Both the position numbers and the translations under genes were made by a program. From Roseovarius halotolerans (GTDB lineage Bacteria > Pseudomonadota > Alphaproteobacteria > Rhodobacterales > Rhodobacteraceae), in NCBI RefSeq assembly GCF_900172255.1, contig NZ_FWFU01000003.1, positions 248,001-312,000 on the forward strand: a stretch of DNA of 64,000 nucleotides, given 5' to 3'. Under the pieces are notes generated by a model that was not told where the DNA came from, ran no database searches, and worked only from the letters and a program-made list of their open reading frames with translations. Shown here one piece after another: positions 43,070-50,231 of the stretch; position 1 is the stretch's first letter; each line of letters opens with the position of its first letter.

Positions 43070-43396
43070 ATGCCCGCTGCGCTTGCCTATCCGCTCGCGG
43101 CACTTGCCGAAATTGCAGGGTGTTTCGCCATCTGGGCCTGGTGGCGTCTCGGCGCCTCGGCACTTTGGGTTGTGCCTGGCATTGCTGCCCTCGTGGTGTT
43201 CGGATGGCTCCTGGCGCAGGTAGAGACTGTCGCCGCGGGCCGCGCATTCGCAGCCTATGGTGGCGTCTATATAGCGTCCTCGGTTCTGTGGATGTGGTTG
43301 GCCGAAGGACATAGGCCTGATAGGTGGGATCTTCTTGGCACAGCCGTTTGTTTGCTGGGGGCGACAGTTATTCTTGCCGCGCCGCGAGGCGATTAA
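43070..43396 (+). CDS. YnfA/UPF0060 family membrane protein
   Basis: The 108-residue protein has four spans with the UPF0060 pattern: [40 protein letters not shown] and [17 protein letters not shown]. Related proteins resemble small multidrug (SMR) exporters. ATG 43070 begins two bases after the merR stop; an in-frame ATG at 43049 within merR is less likely. It is often found near MerR and metal genes, but its substrate is not established. Confidence 0.85.
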   Translation: MPAALAYPLAALAEIAGCFAIWAWWRLGASALWVVPGIAALVVFGWLLAQVETVAAGRAFAAYGGVYIASSVLWMWLAEGHRPDRWDLLGTAVCLLGATVILAAPRGD

Positions 43397-43534
43397 GAAA
43401 TGGGCTCGTCCGGCTCAAGCGCGAAATCGGATTCGATTACCTTTGATTCATTCAAGATCGACGGAAGATTCTCAGAACATTAGCTCGTCGCTCGTGGTTG
43501 CAGTTCGGTAAGGTTCGAGGATTGGCAATAGCTT

Positions 43535-44155
43535 GTGGTAGAGAAGAAGAACGCTACGGAAAGACGCACACTCTGGATTGTGCTGGGTCTCAACATCGGG
43601 CTGGCAATCGCTTTCTTCGCCTCGGGCGCATTCGGCGATTCGAGCGCGCTTATCGCCAATGGCCTCGACAATCTGTCGGACAGTTTCGTCTACGCGATCA
43701 GCCTCTTCGCGCTGTCCCGCTCCACCAAGTGGAAGCGCGGAGCGGCAAATGTTTCGGGCGGCCTGCTGATCCTCTTCGCCCTTGGCATCCTGTATGACGC
43801 CTGGCGCCGCTACGTCGGCGGATCGGATCCTCTTGGCACGATCATGATTGTCATGGCGCTGGTAGCGGCGGCCATCAACGCACTTTGCGTCTGGCTGTTG
43901 GCGCGGCTTCGCGATCCGGACGTGAACATCCGAGCGGCGAATACCTTCAGCTGGAACGACTTCGCAGCCAATCTCGGAATCGTCGTCGCAGGCGGGCTCG
44001 TGGCCTGGCTCGGAACGAACTGGCCGGACCTTGTCGTGGGTGTGATTGTCGCCGGCATCGCGGCCTGGGGTGGCGTCGGAATCCTGAAAGACGCGCATGG
44101 TGAACACCACAAGGCGGTGCACGATGACAATCAGGCAAGTGAGGACATCGCCTGA
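43535..44155 (+). CDS. CDF-family-like cation exporter, short form
   Basis: The 206-residue protein starts at GTG 43535 and has five or six spans. The CDF sites are ANGLDNLSDSF (DxxxD in TM2, where HxxxD is usual) and NTFSWNDFAANLG (TM5). It lacks the C-terminal cytoplasmic domain, as do the CDF proteins at 9049 and 13583. Its C-terminus is His-rich (HGEHHKAVHDD). It is a paralogue of the HMA-CDF at 13583 without the HMA domain. Confidence 0.78.
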   Translation: MVEKKNATERRTLWIVLGLNIGLAIAFFASGAFGDSSALIANGLDNLSDSFVYAISLFALSRSTKWKRGAANVSGGLLILFALGILYDAWRRYVGGSDPLGTIMIVMALVAAAINALCVWLLARLRDPDVNIRAANTFSWNDFAANLGIVVAGGLVAWLGTNWPDLVVGVIVAGIAAWGGVGILKDAHGEHHKAVHDDNQASEDIA

Positions 44156-44164
44156 AATCGGGGC

Positions 44165-44195
44165 TTGAAGCTACAGTGACTGTAGCAACTACATA
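44165..44195 (+). promoter_or_regulatory. MerR-type promoter with perfect palindrome
   Basis: TTGAAG (44165-44170), a 19-bp spacer that begins with the perfect palindrome CTACAGT-G-ACTGTAG (44171-44185), and TACATA (44190-44195). This is the cleanest site of the set and lies 30 bases before the GTG start of the transglutaminase-like gene, heading that gene, the CDF exporter and the SpoIIAA-like gene. Confidence 0.75.
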
Positions 44196-44224
44196 TTCTC
44201 GTGAACGATTCGAGGAGATATCCC

Positions 44225-44995
44225 GTGAACCCCGCCGACCCTCATTTGGCCAAAACCCGGCTGCTGGAATTTGACGCGACCTCAATTGCAAAACTGATCG
44301 AGGAGCGCGGCTGGGCAGACCTTCCCAGCGACGACCGAATTGGGGCCATCTACGATTTCGTCAGGAACGAGATTACCTTCGGCTACAACCGCGCCGACGA
44401 CATTCCGGCGTCCGAGGTCCTCGCAGATGGCCACGGGCAGTGCAACACCAAGGGCACGCTCCTCATGGCCCTGCTGCGTGGCGTGGGAGTTCGCTGCCGA
44501 CTGCACGGATTCACAATCCACAAGGCGCTTCAGAGAGGCGTCATTCCGGAACTCGTCTATCCCCTCGCGCCGTCCGAAATCCTCCACTCCTGGGTAGAGG
44601 TGCACTTGCGGGACGGATGGGTCAATCTAGAAGGCTTCATCCTGGACGCGTCCTTCTTGCAAGCGTTGCAGCACGAATTCCGCGACACGGATAGTCTGTG
44701 CGGCTACGGGGTTGGAACGGAAAGTCTGAGCGCCCCGCCTGTTGCCTGGACCGGGAATGACACCTACATCCAGAAAACCGGTATTGCTCGCGATCTCGGA
44801 ACCTTTGACGCTCCCGACGATTTTTACTCAAAGCACCGCCAGAACTTCGGATTTGTGCGCGACTTGCTCTATCGCCACGTCATCCGTCACTGGATGAATG
44901 CCAGGGTTCGCCGCATCCGCCGCGGAATCTTGCCGCCGGTCCCCGGATTCAATCGGCCGAACCACCGCCATGAGGAGACGAACCGTGCCGCATGA
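44225..44995 (+). CDS. Transglutaminase-like cysteine protein
   Basis: The 256-residue protein has a transglutaminase-like core with the Cys-His-Asp triad C73 (GHGQCNTKG), H121 (LHSWVEV) and D141 (GFILDASF). No signal peptide is seen, so it probably acts in the cytoplasm. GAGGAGA eight bases upstream selects GTG 44225 over GTG 44201. The C-terminal tail is rich in Arg/Pro/His. It overlaps the CDF exporter gene by 11 bases, and both follow the strongest MerR-type promoter. Family activities include proteolysis and amide transfer; the substrate is unknown. Confidence 0.8.
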   Translation: MNPADPHLAKTRLLEFDATSIAKLIEERGWADLPSDDRIGAIYDFVRNEITFGYNRADDIPASEVLADGHGQCNTKGTLLMALLRGVGVRCRLHGFTIHKALQRGVIPELVYPLAPSEILHSWVEVHLRDGWVNLEGFILDASFLQALQHEFRDTDSLCGYGVGTESLSAPPVAWTGNDTYIQKTGIARDLGTFDAPDDFYSKHRQNFGFVRDLLYRHVIRHWMNARVRRIRRGILPPVPGFNRPNHRHEETNRAA

Positions 44996-45950
44996 TCACG
45001 GCCACGCCCACATCGATCCTCAATCCGGTGATCGTCGCGTCTCCATCGCCATCTGGGCCAACGGCCTCCTGACGGTCGCGCAGATCGTCGGCGGGATCCT
45101 TTCCGGCAGCCTCGCGCTGATCGCGGATGCCCTCCACAATTTCTCGGACATGGCGTCGCTGGTGATCGCCTTCTTCGCGCGTAAGATCGCTCGCCGCCCG
45201 GCGGACAAGCGCATGACCTTCGGCTATGGGCGGGTAGAAATCGTCGCAGCGCTCATCAACTACACGACACTTATCCTGATCGGCTTCTACCTGATCTACG
45301 AGGGTGGCATGCGCATGATCGACCCACCAGAGGTACAGGGCTGGACGGTGGTGATCCTGGGCGGTGTGGCACTGGTCGTCGACACGTTGACGGCGCTGCT
45401 CACCTATTCGATGCAGAAAGGCAGCGTGAACATCCGTGCGCTCTTCCTGCACAACCTATCGGACGCTTTGGCCTCCGTGGCGGTCATCATCGGCGGCTCG
45501 CTCATCCTCCTCTACAACATGCGGTGGGTCGACCCGGCGATCACCATCGGCATCGCTCTCTACATCCTCTACCTCGCATTTACCGAGATCGGCGGTCCGA
45601 TTCGGACGCTGATGCTCGGCAGTCCACCGGACATCGACAATGAAGCCGTCGTTGAGGCGATGCGGGGTGTGGATGGTGTCGCGGACGTTCATCACGTGCA
45701 TCTGTGGCAGATGCAGGAGCACGAGGCGGCTCTGGACTGCCACGTCGTGCTGACAGCGGACGGCTGGGGTCAAATCGAAAAGATCAAGGCCACGATCAAG
45801 GACCGGCTGAAGGACGATTTCAGCATCGGTCATTCGAGTCTGGAATTTGAGCACGAAGACCGCGCGCACCAAAACGCTAACCTTTACGGTCACGGCAAGC
45901 CGGAAGAAGAGGAGAAAAACCATGTTCACCGAGACACTGACAGATCATGA
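44985..45950 (+). CDS. CDF cation exporter (CzcD/ZitB-like)
   Basis: The 321-residue protein has a His-rich N-terminus (HDHGHAHID), six spans with the canonical zinc sites HNFSD (H51, D55) and HNLSD (H156, D160), and a C-terminal domain with ADVHHVHLWQM and HSSLEFEHED. It is the only CDF here with both HxxxD motifs and a full cytoplasmic domain, so it likely exports Zn(II) or Cd(II). GTG 44985 is chosen because AGGAG lies eight bases upstream; an ATG at 44970 is the alternative. Confidence 0.92.
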   Translation: MPHDHGHAHIDPQSGDRRVSIAIWANGLLTVAQIVGGILSGSLALIADALHNFSDMASLVIAFFARKIARRPADKRMTFGYGRVEIVAALINYTTLILIGFYLIYEGGMRMIDPPEVQGWTVVILGGVALVVDTLTALLTYSMQKGSVNIRALFLHNLSDALASVAVIIGGSLILLYNMRWVDPAITIGIALYILYLAFTEIGGPIRTLMLGSPPDIDNEAVVEAMRGVDGVADVHHVHLWQMQEHEAALDCHVVLTADGWGQIEKIKATIKDRLKDDFSIGHSSLEFEHEDRAHQNANLYGHGKPEEEEKNHVHRDTDRS

Positions 45951-46284
45951 CGAGATGATTGGCCTTGCCTGCGAGGGCAAGCTCAGCGAAAGCGACCTGA
46001 AGCGGATGCACGCCCTGCTTCATCAGCGCCTGCAAGAGACAAGCAAGCCCGGCCTGGTTCTCGATCTTACGAGGTTTGAAGGCTACGAGGGGCCGTCCGC
46101 TCTGCTCGAAGATCTGAAGATCGACACAGCCCATAGGAACGACTTCCACCGCGTTGCTGTGGTGGGCGAAGGGGCTTTGATGGAGTGGGGCACCAAGTTC
46201 GCCGATGTGCTGACCAAGGCCGAACTCCGCCAGTTCGACCCCTCGGGAACGGATGCGGCAATCGCTTGGGTAAGTGAAAGGTAG
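45922..46284 (+). CDS. SpoIIAA-like (STAS-fold) protein
   Basis: The 120-residue protein fits the SpoIIAA-like family, with a STAS-like alternation: EGKLSESDLKRMHALL, GLVLDLTRFEGYEG and HRVAVVGEGALMEWGTKFADV. These proteins are small cytoplasmic domains found near transporters; their role is not settled. ATG 45922 with GAGGAGA upstream overlaps the CDF stop by 29 bases. It ends the operon, with a hairpin shortly after. Confidence 0.82.
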   Translation: MFTETLTDHDEMIGLACEGKLSESDLKRMHALLHQRLQETSKPGLVLDLTRFEGYEGPSALLEDLKIDTAHRNDFHRVAVVGEGALMEWGTKFADVLTKAELRQFDPSGTDAAIAWVSER

Positions 46285-46393
46285 GGGAGCTTTCAATCAG
46301 ATGCCTTCGCAGAAGGCAGCATCTGTTTGAAACCATAAACAGAAGAACTACAGCAGTTGCGAGGCCCAAGAGCAATCCGAATTTTCTAAACAT
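46067..46393 (-). CDS. Possible small or truncated membrane protein
   Basis: ATG 46393 has an excellent ribosome site (AAGGAG, six bases away) and starts MFRKFGLLLGLATAVVLLFM, a convincing signal or membrane helix. After about 45 codons the reading passes into the opposite strand of the SpoIIAA-like gene and keeps no recognisable composition. It may be a gene whose 3' end was replaced at this module junction, or a short real peptide. Confidence is low. Confidence 0.25.
   Translation of the reverse strand: MFRKFGLLLGLATAVVLLFMVSNRCCLLRRHLIESSPTFHLPKRLPHPFPRGRTGGVRPWSAHRRTWCPTPSKPLRPPQQRGGSRSYGLCRSSDLRAERTAPRSLQTS
46298..46330 (+). terminator. Hairpin terminator after the SpoIIAA-like gene
   Basis: CAGATGC (46298-46304) pairs with GCATCTG (46319-46325), and inner CTTC pairs with GAAG around a GCA loop. 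TTTG follows. It lies 14 bases after the stop codon. The T tract is short, so strength is uncertain. Confidence 0.5.
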
Positions 46394-46533
46394 AGTCGCT
46401 CCTTTCGCAAAGGAGTAACTTCAGTACGTTGGCACTGCACTTGCCGGAGCACTACCAAATCGTAATGTTTTAGCGGCTCAGGGTGCCAGTTGGTTAACAT
46501 AAACTTCATTATGCGACTTTATACTTAGCGTTG

Positions 46534-46547
46534 CGATAGTATATTAT
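46534..46547 (+). promoter_or_regulatory. Shared 14-bp element, copy 1
   Basis: CGATAGTATATTAT lies 39 bases before the start of the secreted hypothetical at 46587. An exact inverted copy lies at 48567-48580, upstream of another secreted hypothetical and of the type IV secretion operon. TATATTAT or TAGTATAT could contain a -10 box. A common regulator or sigma determinant is likely. Confidence 0.5.
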
Positions 46548-46586
46548 TGTATGTATGCTGAACTCCTATCACGGAGGCTCCACAGC

Positions 46587-47282
46587 ATGCGCCATTTACT
46601 CAAGAAGCTCCTCCCCTCGGTCGCAGTCGCTTTGACCGTGACAGGTTCTTCGCTGCCAATACCCGCCCGCGCGCAGACATACCCGATCGATTGCGCGATC
46701 CTCTTGTGCCTGTCTGGCGGCTGGCCTGCTTCCGTCCCTTGCGCCCGAGCCCGCGCCGAATTTATCCGGCGGATTACACCTTGGCCGGTCGAACCACCGC
46801 TGCAAATCTGGCGCTGTCCCATGGGCGCCTCCTACGAGAACGATCGGTTACAAAACAACGCTGGCGGCATCTTTGAAGCCTTGTACCGAACCGACAGCCG
46901 TCGACCGCTTCAATCCTTGCCAGTAGATAATCTCGTTCCCACCGACCTCGCCCTGCGGCTCGTTCAGGACCGCGCGGACATCGATATCAGCGGGCCAGAG
47001 TTCAATTTCGTGCGGTCCATCCGCGTCTTCGATGTACGGTATGCACGACAGCACGAGTCCGGGCGCGATGGGGATTGTAACCGAAGCGCGACCGTGGTCC
47101 TCGGCACCTACGGGACCCAAGGCGATTTCTCATGGCAGCGATCTTCGATAACTGCCCTGCCCGAGGCCCATGTGGGACTTGAACGTTGGGGCGAGCATTG
47201 CCCTGGCATTTATCACCGATCCGTCTTCGTCGATTGGCGTGACTATGACGGCAACTACGGGTTCGAGCAGGTGAACTACTGA
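46587..47282 (+). CDS. Secreted Cys-containing protein, unknown function
   Basis: The 231-residue product has a signal peptide (cleavage near ARAQT, residue 30) and a mature part with conserved-looking Cys (CAILLCLSGGWP, CARARAEF, WRCPMG, GDCN, HCPG). ACGGAGG precedes ATG 46587. No enzyme motif is recognised. Its place before the type IV secretion genes and the shared upstream element suggest a conjugation or cell-surface accessory. Similar secreted proteins commonly accompany VirB clusters in this bacterial group, by my recollection rather than by a search. Confidence 0.7.
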   Translation: MRHLLKKLLPSVAVALTVTGSSLPIPARAQTYPIDCAILLCLSGGWPASVPCARARAEFIRRITPWPVEPPLQIWRCPMGASYENDRLQNNAGGIFEALYRTDSRRPLQSLPVDNLVPTDLALRLVQDRADIDISGPEFNFVRSIRVFDVRYARQHESGRDGDCNRSATVVLGTYGTQGDFSWQRSSITALPEAHVGLERWGEHCPGIYHRSVFVDWRDYDGNYGFEQVNY

Positions 47283-47402
47283 CCTGCCGCTACGTAGATT
47301 TGTCATGGAAGACGGCTTCTTTGGCTTGCACGACCGCACCGCATACGCTTCGCGGTCCACATGCTGTTTGGCGTTTAGGCAAACACCGCGGGTTCGCTCT
47401 GT
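47283..47402. other. Short gene-free stretch
   Basis: No gene or clear regulatory site was found in these 120 bases. Together with 47631-47799 it frames a small minus-strand gene within a 517-base interval. Confidence 0.35.
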
Positions 47403-47630
47403 TCACCCGTCGTCGCTTCTTCCGATCCTCGTCAGCGCATCGAAGTCGATTTCTTGCTTCTGTTCGTCACTTATATCCGGCCGGGTTTCCGATACCGGCT
47501 GGGGCCCTTGGACGTCCCACATCACCGCATGTGAGCCTGTCCTCCAGCGATAAACCCAACCAACAACACTGCACCCATCGGTCCCGATCAGATTGGCGAT
47601 CGCGACGCCCTCACCCTTATCTTCGTTCAC
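47403..47630 (-). CDS. Small hypothetical protein (75 aa)
   Basis: The 75-residue reading from GTG 47630 (AGGAA 12 bases upstream) has balanced protein-like composition, with a hydrophobic core (GCSVVGWVYRWRTGSHAVMWDV) split around WRT, and an acidic C-terminal tail (DISDEQKQEIDFDAL). It is the only plausible gene in its interval. No family is recognised. It could be a phage- or plasmid-type accessory downstream of the XRE regulator. Confidence 0.45.
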   Translation of the reverse strand: MNEDKGEGVAIANLIGTDGCSVVGWVYRWRTGSHAVMWDVQGPQPVSETRPDISDEQKQEIDFDALTRIGRSDDG

Positions 47631-47799
47631 TGTTTACTGGCTTCCTGCACTGCGGCGCTGCGAATTGCGGCGTGGGGTTGCAGAGCGTTCACTACGACCG
47701 CGCGCCGGGCTTCTTTGATGTTGGCTAACTGGTCCTCGATGAGGAAATGATCATCAGACCGGGAAAGTGGGTTCCCGTGTTCTCAACAATTCATTGGCT

Positions 47800-48057
47800 T
47801 CAAATCCTGTGGTCGGGCTCCGTGGCGGCTTCAACGATCGCCAGAACCTCGAACGGGTCAAAGCCGATGGCGCGCGCCAAGACGACCAGCTCGACAACGT
47901 CGACCCGGCGCTGGCCGCTCTCAAGGCGGGCAATAAGGGACTGGTGGCATCTGAGCCTGTCTGCCAGGTCTTTCTGACCAAGGCCCGCTTTGACACGGGC
48001 GTCGACCAACGCCTGACAGAGTGCCACTTGTCCCTTGCTTCTGATTGTCTTTGCCAC
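47800..48057 (-). CDS. XRE-type helix-turn-helix regulator
   Basis: The 85-residue protein has a Cro/C1-type HTH: VDARVKAGLGQKDLADRLRCHQSLIARLESGQRRV, seen as GLGQKDLADRL and HQSLIARLESG. It starts at GTG 48057 with AAAGG upstream, inside a palindrome, which suggests autoregulation. Its size fits a plasmid copy, transfer or antitoxin-type regulator. It may control the divergent type IV secretion promoter region. Confidence 0.8.
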   Translation of the reverse strand: MAKTIRSKGQVALCQALVDARVKAGLGQKDLADRLRCHQSLIARLESGQRRVDVVELVVLARAIGFDPFEVLAIVEAATEPDHRI

Positions 48058-48059
48058 GC

Positions 48060-48117
48060 GTCACATACCTTTTGTGACGTCGCTAGCGGATGAAATCTGT
48101 TATCTAAAAAGTAGATA
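48060..48117. promoter_or_regulatory. Two inverted repeats in front of the XRE gene
   Basis: GTCACA-7 nt-TGTGAC (48060-48078) covers the ribosome site of the XRE gene, and TATCTA-AAAAG-TAGATA (48101-48117) lies further upstream. Both are perfect 6-bp inverted repeats. They are good candidates for the regulator's own operators; the first could also form an RNA hairpin that hides the ribosome site. Confidence 0.5.
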
Positions 48118-48181
48118 TATGAGGGTGTTATCGGCGTCTGGTTTCCATGGGCTGCAAGTCTGATGCTCCCGAGGTTGCCCA

Positions 48182-48502
48182 TCAATCCCCTACCAATTGC
48201 AGGAACCGGCCATATTCCTCGCTGACTTCGCGCGCTTCCTCGAAGGCGCGGGCCCGTTCACCGTCGAGGCAACGGAAGTAGCTCTGGATATCCTGAATGT
48301 AATCTTCGAAGTCGCCGCGGATGATATCCGCATAGTCCCGCGCGGCCTGCGAATCGCTTGGCAGGAAAGGACGGGATGGCGCAAAGCAGGATTCCGCCAA
48401 AACCGGCCCAGGAACGCAGATCAGAAGGGCCATAGCTTGCAATGGGAGCAGGCATGTCAACCTTGGGTTTCTCAAACCTGTTATCTCCTTGATCGCGGAC
48501 AC
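48182..48502 (-). CDS. Small secreted protein, unknown function
   Basis: The 106-residue product has an N-terminal export signal (LLPLQAMALLICVPGPVLA, about residues 18-36) and a helical acidic/basic mature part with two Cys (ESCFAP and SYFRCLDGERARAFEE). The shared 14-bp element lies about 65 bases upstream. No family is recognised. It faces away from the type IV secretion operon. Confidence 0.65.
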   Translation of the reverse strand: MSAIKEITGLRNPRLTCLLPLQAMALLICVPGPVLAESCFAPSRPFLPSDSQAARDYADIIRGDFEDYIQDIQSYFRCLDGERARAFEEAREVSEEYGRFLQLVGD

Positions 48503-48566
48503 TGGCCGTGACTAGTGTTTGCGTAACCAAACTACAGCCAAAGCACGATATTACATCTTGCGGTTG

Positions 48567-48580
48567 ATAATATACTATCG
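48567..48580 (-). promoter_or_regulatory. Shared 14-bp element, copy 2
   Basis: This is the exact inverted copy of the element at 46534-46547 and sits between the small secreted protein gene (-) and the start of the type IV secretion operon (+). Its orientation relative to the minus-strand gene equals that of copy 1 to its own gene. Confidence 0.5.
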
Positions 48581-48631
48581 TAACTCTGGGCTTCAAGTAG
48601 GAATGCCTGGGGTCGCGCCATTGGAGAAAGC

Positions 48632-49012
48632 GTGAGCCGGGCCATGAACTGGGACATCGAAGCACCAAATGTGGTTACGGAAGCCAGGTTCCGCGAACTC
48701 GTGGAAAGCGGCTATAGCGCAGAAATCCTGTGCCAAGAGTCGGCACACAAGAAAGGCCCCAGCTATTACGGGGTCTGGATCATGCGTGTTGTCTCTGATG
48801 ACGGGGTGGAAAAGCTCCTCGTCACCGCCCGCACGCGGACGACCTACAACGATATCAAGATCCGCGAGTTCAAGACGATCTCCGGCGTGGTGTCTTTCTT
48901 CATTGGCCTTGGTTTTGCGCATGTCGACCTGCCGCTTGAGGCGGGGACAAGCCGTACGCACAAATTTGCGCCGCCAGACAAAGCCCCATCAGACAAGGGC
49001 GCTGGCAGCTAA
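48632..49012 (+). CDS. Hypothetical protein at head of type IV secretion operon
   Basis: The 126-residue product begins at GTG 48632 with GGAG seven bases upstream. No signal peptide is seen. It has an alpha/beta composition (YYGVWIMRVVSDDGVEKLLVTARTRT) and a hydrophobic patch (GVVSFFIGLGFAHVDL), ending in a charged tail that overlaps the start of virB1. No family is recognised. Its position suggests a cytoplasmic accessory of the secretion or conjugation system. Confidence 0.65.
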   Translation: MSRAMNWDIEAPNVVTEARFRELVESGYSAEILCQESAHKKGPSYYGVWIMRVVSDDGVEKLLVTARTRTTYNDIKIREFKTISGVVSFFIGLGFAHVDLPLEAGTSRTHKFAPPDKAPSDKGAGS

Positions 49013-49670
49013 CCTCGTCTGTCTCTGGCTGGTCGCAGCACCTGCCTCAGCGCAAATGGTCCTGGTCATGGAGAGCGACGGCTCCCTGACCCCGTCCCGC
49101 TCTCAGAGCAGCTTTGCTCGAAACTACAATGAAGGGATTGGTCAGAGTTCGGCCTCCGATGGGATCGCGATCTTCGGCGAGGTAGAGGCCGAGCAAGAGG
49201 GCGTCCAAGTCGCGGCCCTTGCCCGCCCGACTCCCCTGCCCCGCGCCGATGTCCTCTCCGGGATTCAGACCACGGCCTTGCGCTATGCCGGCCATCCGGG
49301 CCTGCGGCGCGCAGAGCTCTCCGTGAGGGATTGGCTGGCTCTCTATAGGGCCAATATCGAGGTTGAGAGCGCCTACCGCCAGGATACGATTTCAAGTGCA
49401 GGGGCCATTGGCCTTGGCCAATTGATGCCAGCGACGGCGCGTGATCTGGGCGTCGACCCGCGTGACCCTCAACAGAACCTCGACGGCTCCGCCCGCTACC
49501 TCGCGATGATGCTGGAGACGTTCGGCGATCCGCACCTGGCGCTGGCTGCCTACAACGCCGGACCCGATGCGGTCCGCCAGTATGGCAGCGTTCCCCCCTA
49601 CCGAGAAACCCAGAACCACGTGGCCCGCGTCATGGCTGTCGTGGCCCGATTGGAAGGATCAAATTCATGA
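48966..49670 (+). CDS. virB1: VirB1-like lytic transglycosylase
   Basis: The product has a signal peptide and an SLT domain with catalytic Glu in NIEVESAYR, GAIGLGQLMPATARDLGV, and the closing LALAAYNAGPDAV. It opens the peptidoglycan for the secretion channel. The start is uncertain: TTG 48966 gives a good signal peptide (RRQTKPHQTRALAANLVCLW) but has a weak ribosome site; it overlaps the preceding gene by 47 bases. The stop overlaps virB2 by four bases. Confidence 0.85.
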   Translation: MRRQTKPHQTRALAANLVCLWLVAAPASAQMVLVMESDGSLTPSRSQSSFARNYNEGIGQSSASDGIAIFGEVEAEQEGVQVAALARPTPLPRADVLSGIQTTALRYAGHPGLRRAELSVRDWLALYRANIEVESAYRQDTISSAGAIGLGQLMPATARDLGVDPRDPQQNLDGSARYLAMMLETFGDPHLALAAYNAGPDAVRQYGSVPPYRETQNHVARVMAVVARLEGSNS

Positions 49671-49960
49671 GACAGATTTCAAACCTCTTTGTCGCCTCAC
49701 TGGCGCTATTCCTGCTCATTGCCGAGCCCGCCCTTGCCCAAAGCATCGATCTCTCCCCGATCCAAAGCTTGTTGCAGGGCATTGTCGATGCTCTAACCGG
49801 CCCGCTCGGCGTCGTGATCGCCACACTCGCGGTCCTTGGCGTTTTCTTGAGCTGGTTCTTCAATATCATCGATCTGCGTCAGGCGCTCTGGGTCCTCGTC
49901 GGGATCGCTGGTGTTGCGGCCGCCCCCACCATCGTCGCCGCGGTTTTCGCCGGTGGCTGA
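49667..49960 (+). CDS. virB2: VirB2-like pilin
   Basis: The 97-residue product has a long signal sequence (cleavage near ALAQS, residue 25) and two hydrophobic helices separated by a short polar turn (SWFFNIIDLRQALW), the standard VirB2/TrbC layout. It forms the conjugative pilus. ATG 49667 overlaps virB1; the stop overlaps virB3. Confidence 0.87.
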   Translation: MRQISNLFVASLALFLLIAEPALAQSIDLSPIQSLLQGIVDALTGPLGVVIATLAVLGVFLSWFFNIIDLRQALWVLVGIAGVAAAPTIVAAVFAGG

Positions 49961-50231
49961 GCGCTCACCTCTCTTTCTGGGCCTCGTGCGCCCGCCGAAG
50001 CTGCTGGGCCTGCCCATCATGTACGCGATGGTCTGGCTTTTCGGCTCGGTGCTCTTGTTCGTCTGGGTCCAGCACATTTCGGTGCTGGGCGTGGCCGCCC
50101 TGCTCTACCCGGTTCTCTGGAAGGCCGCGGACTGGGATCCGCGTTTCATCGACGTGATGATGACGGCATTGCAGGAGACGCCACCGACGCGGAACCGCTC
50201 CATCCATGGCGGGGACAGCTATGCGCCCTAA
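49953..50231 (+). CDS. virB3: VirB3-like membrane protein
   Basis: The 92-residue product from GTG 49953 overlaps virB2 by eight bases. It has the VirB3 pattern: a short N-terminus with LFLGLVRPPKLLGLPI and two adjacent spans, followed by a soluble tail (DWDPRFIDVMMTAL). It links the pilus proteins to VirB4. Confidence 0.85.
   Translation: MAERSPLFLGLVRPPKLLGLPIMYAMVWLFGSVLLFVWVQHISVLGVAALLYPVLWKAADWDPRFIDVMMTALQETPPTRNRSIHGGDSYAP

Noticed and set aside
47300-47728. 142-codon plus-strand reading in the secreted-protein region
   Set aside because: Low-complexity Arg/Ser/His composition, no ribosome site, and it is the shadow of the more plausible minus-strand gene at 47403-47630.
47754-48185. 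143-codon minus-strand reading over the XRE gene
   Set aside because: It is a shadow of the XRE gene in another frame; the HTH motif is only in the 85-residue reading.
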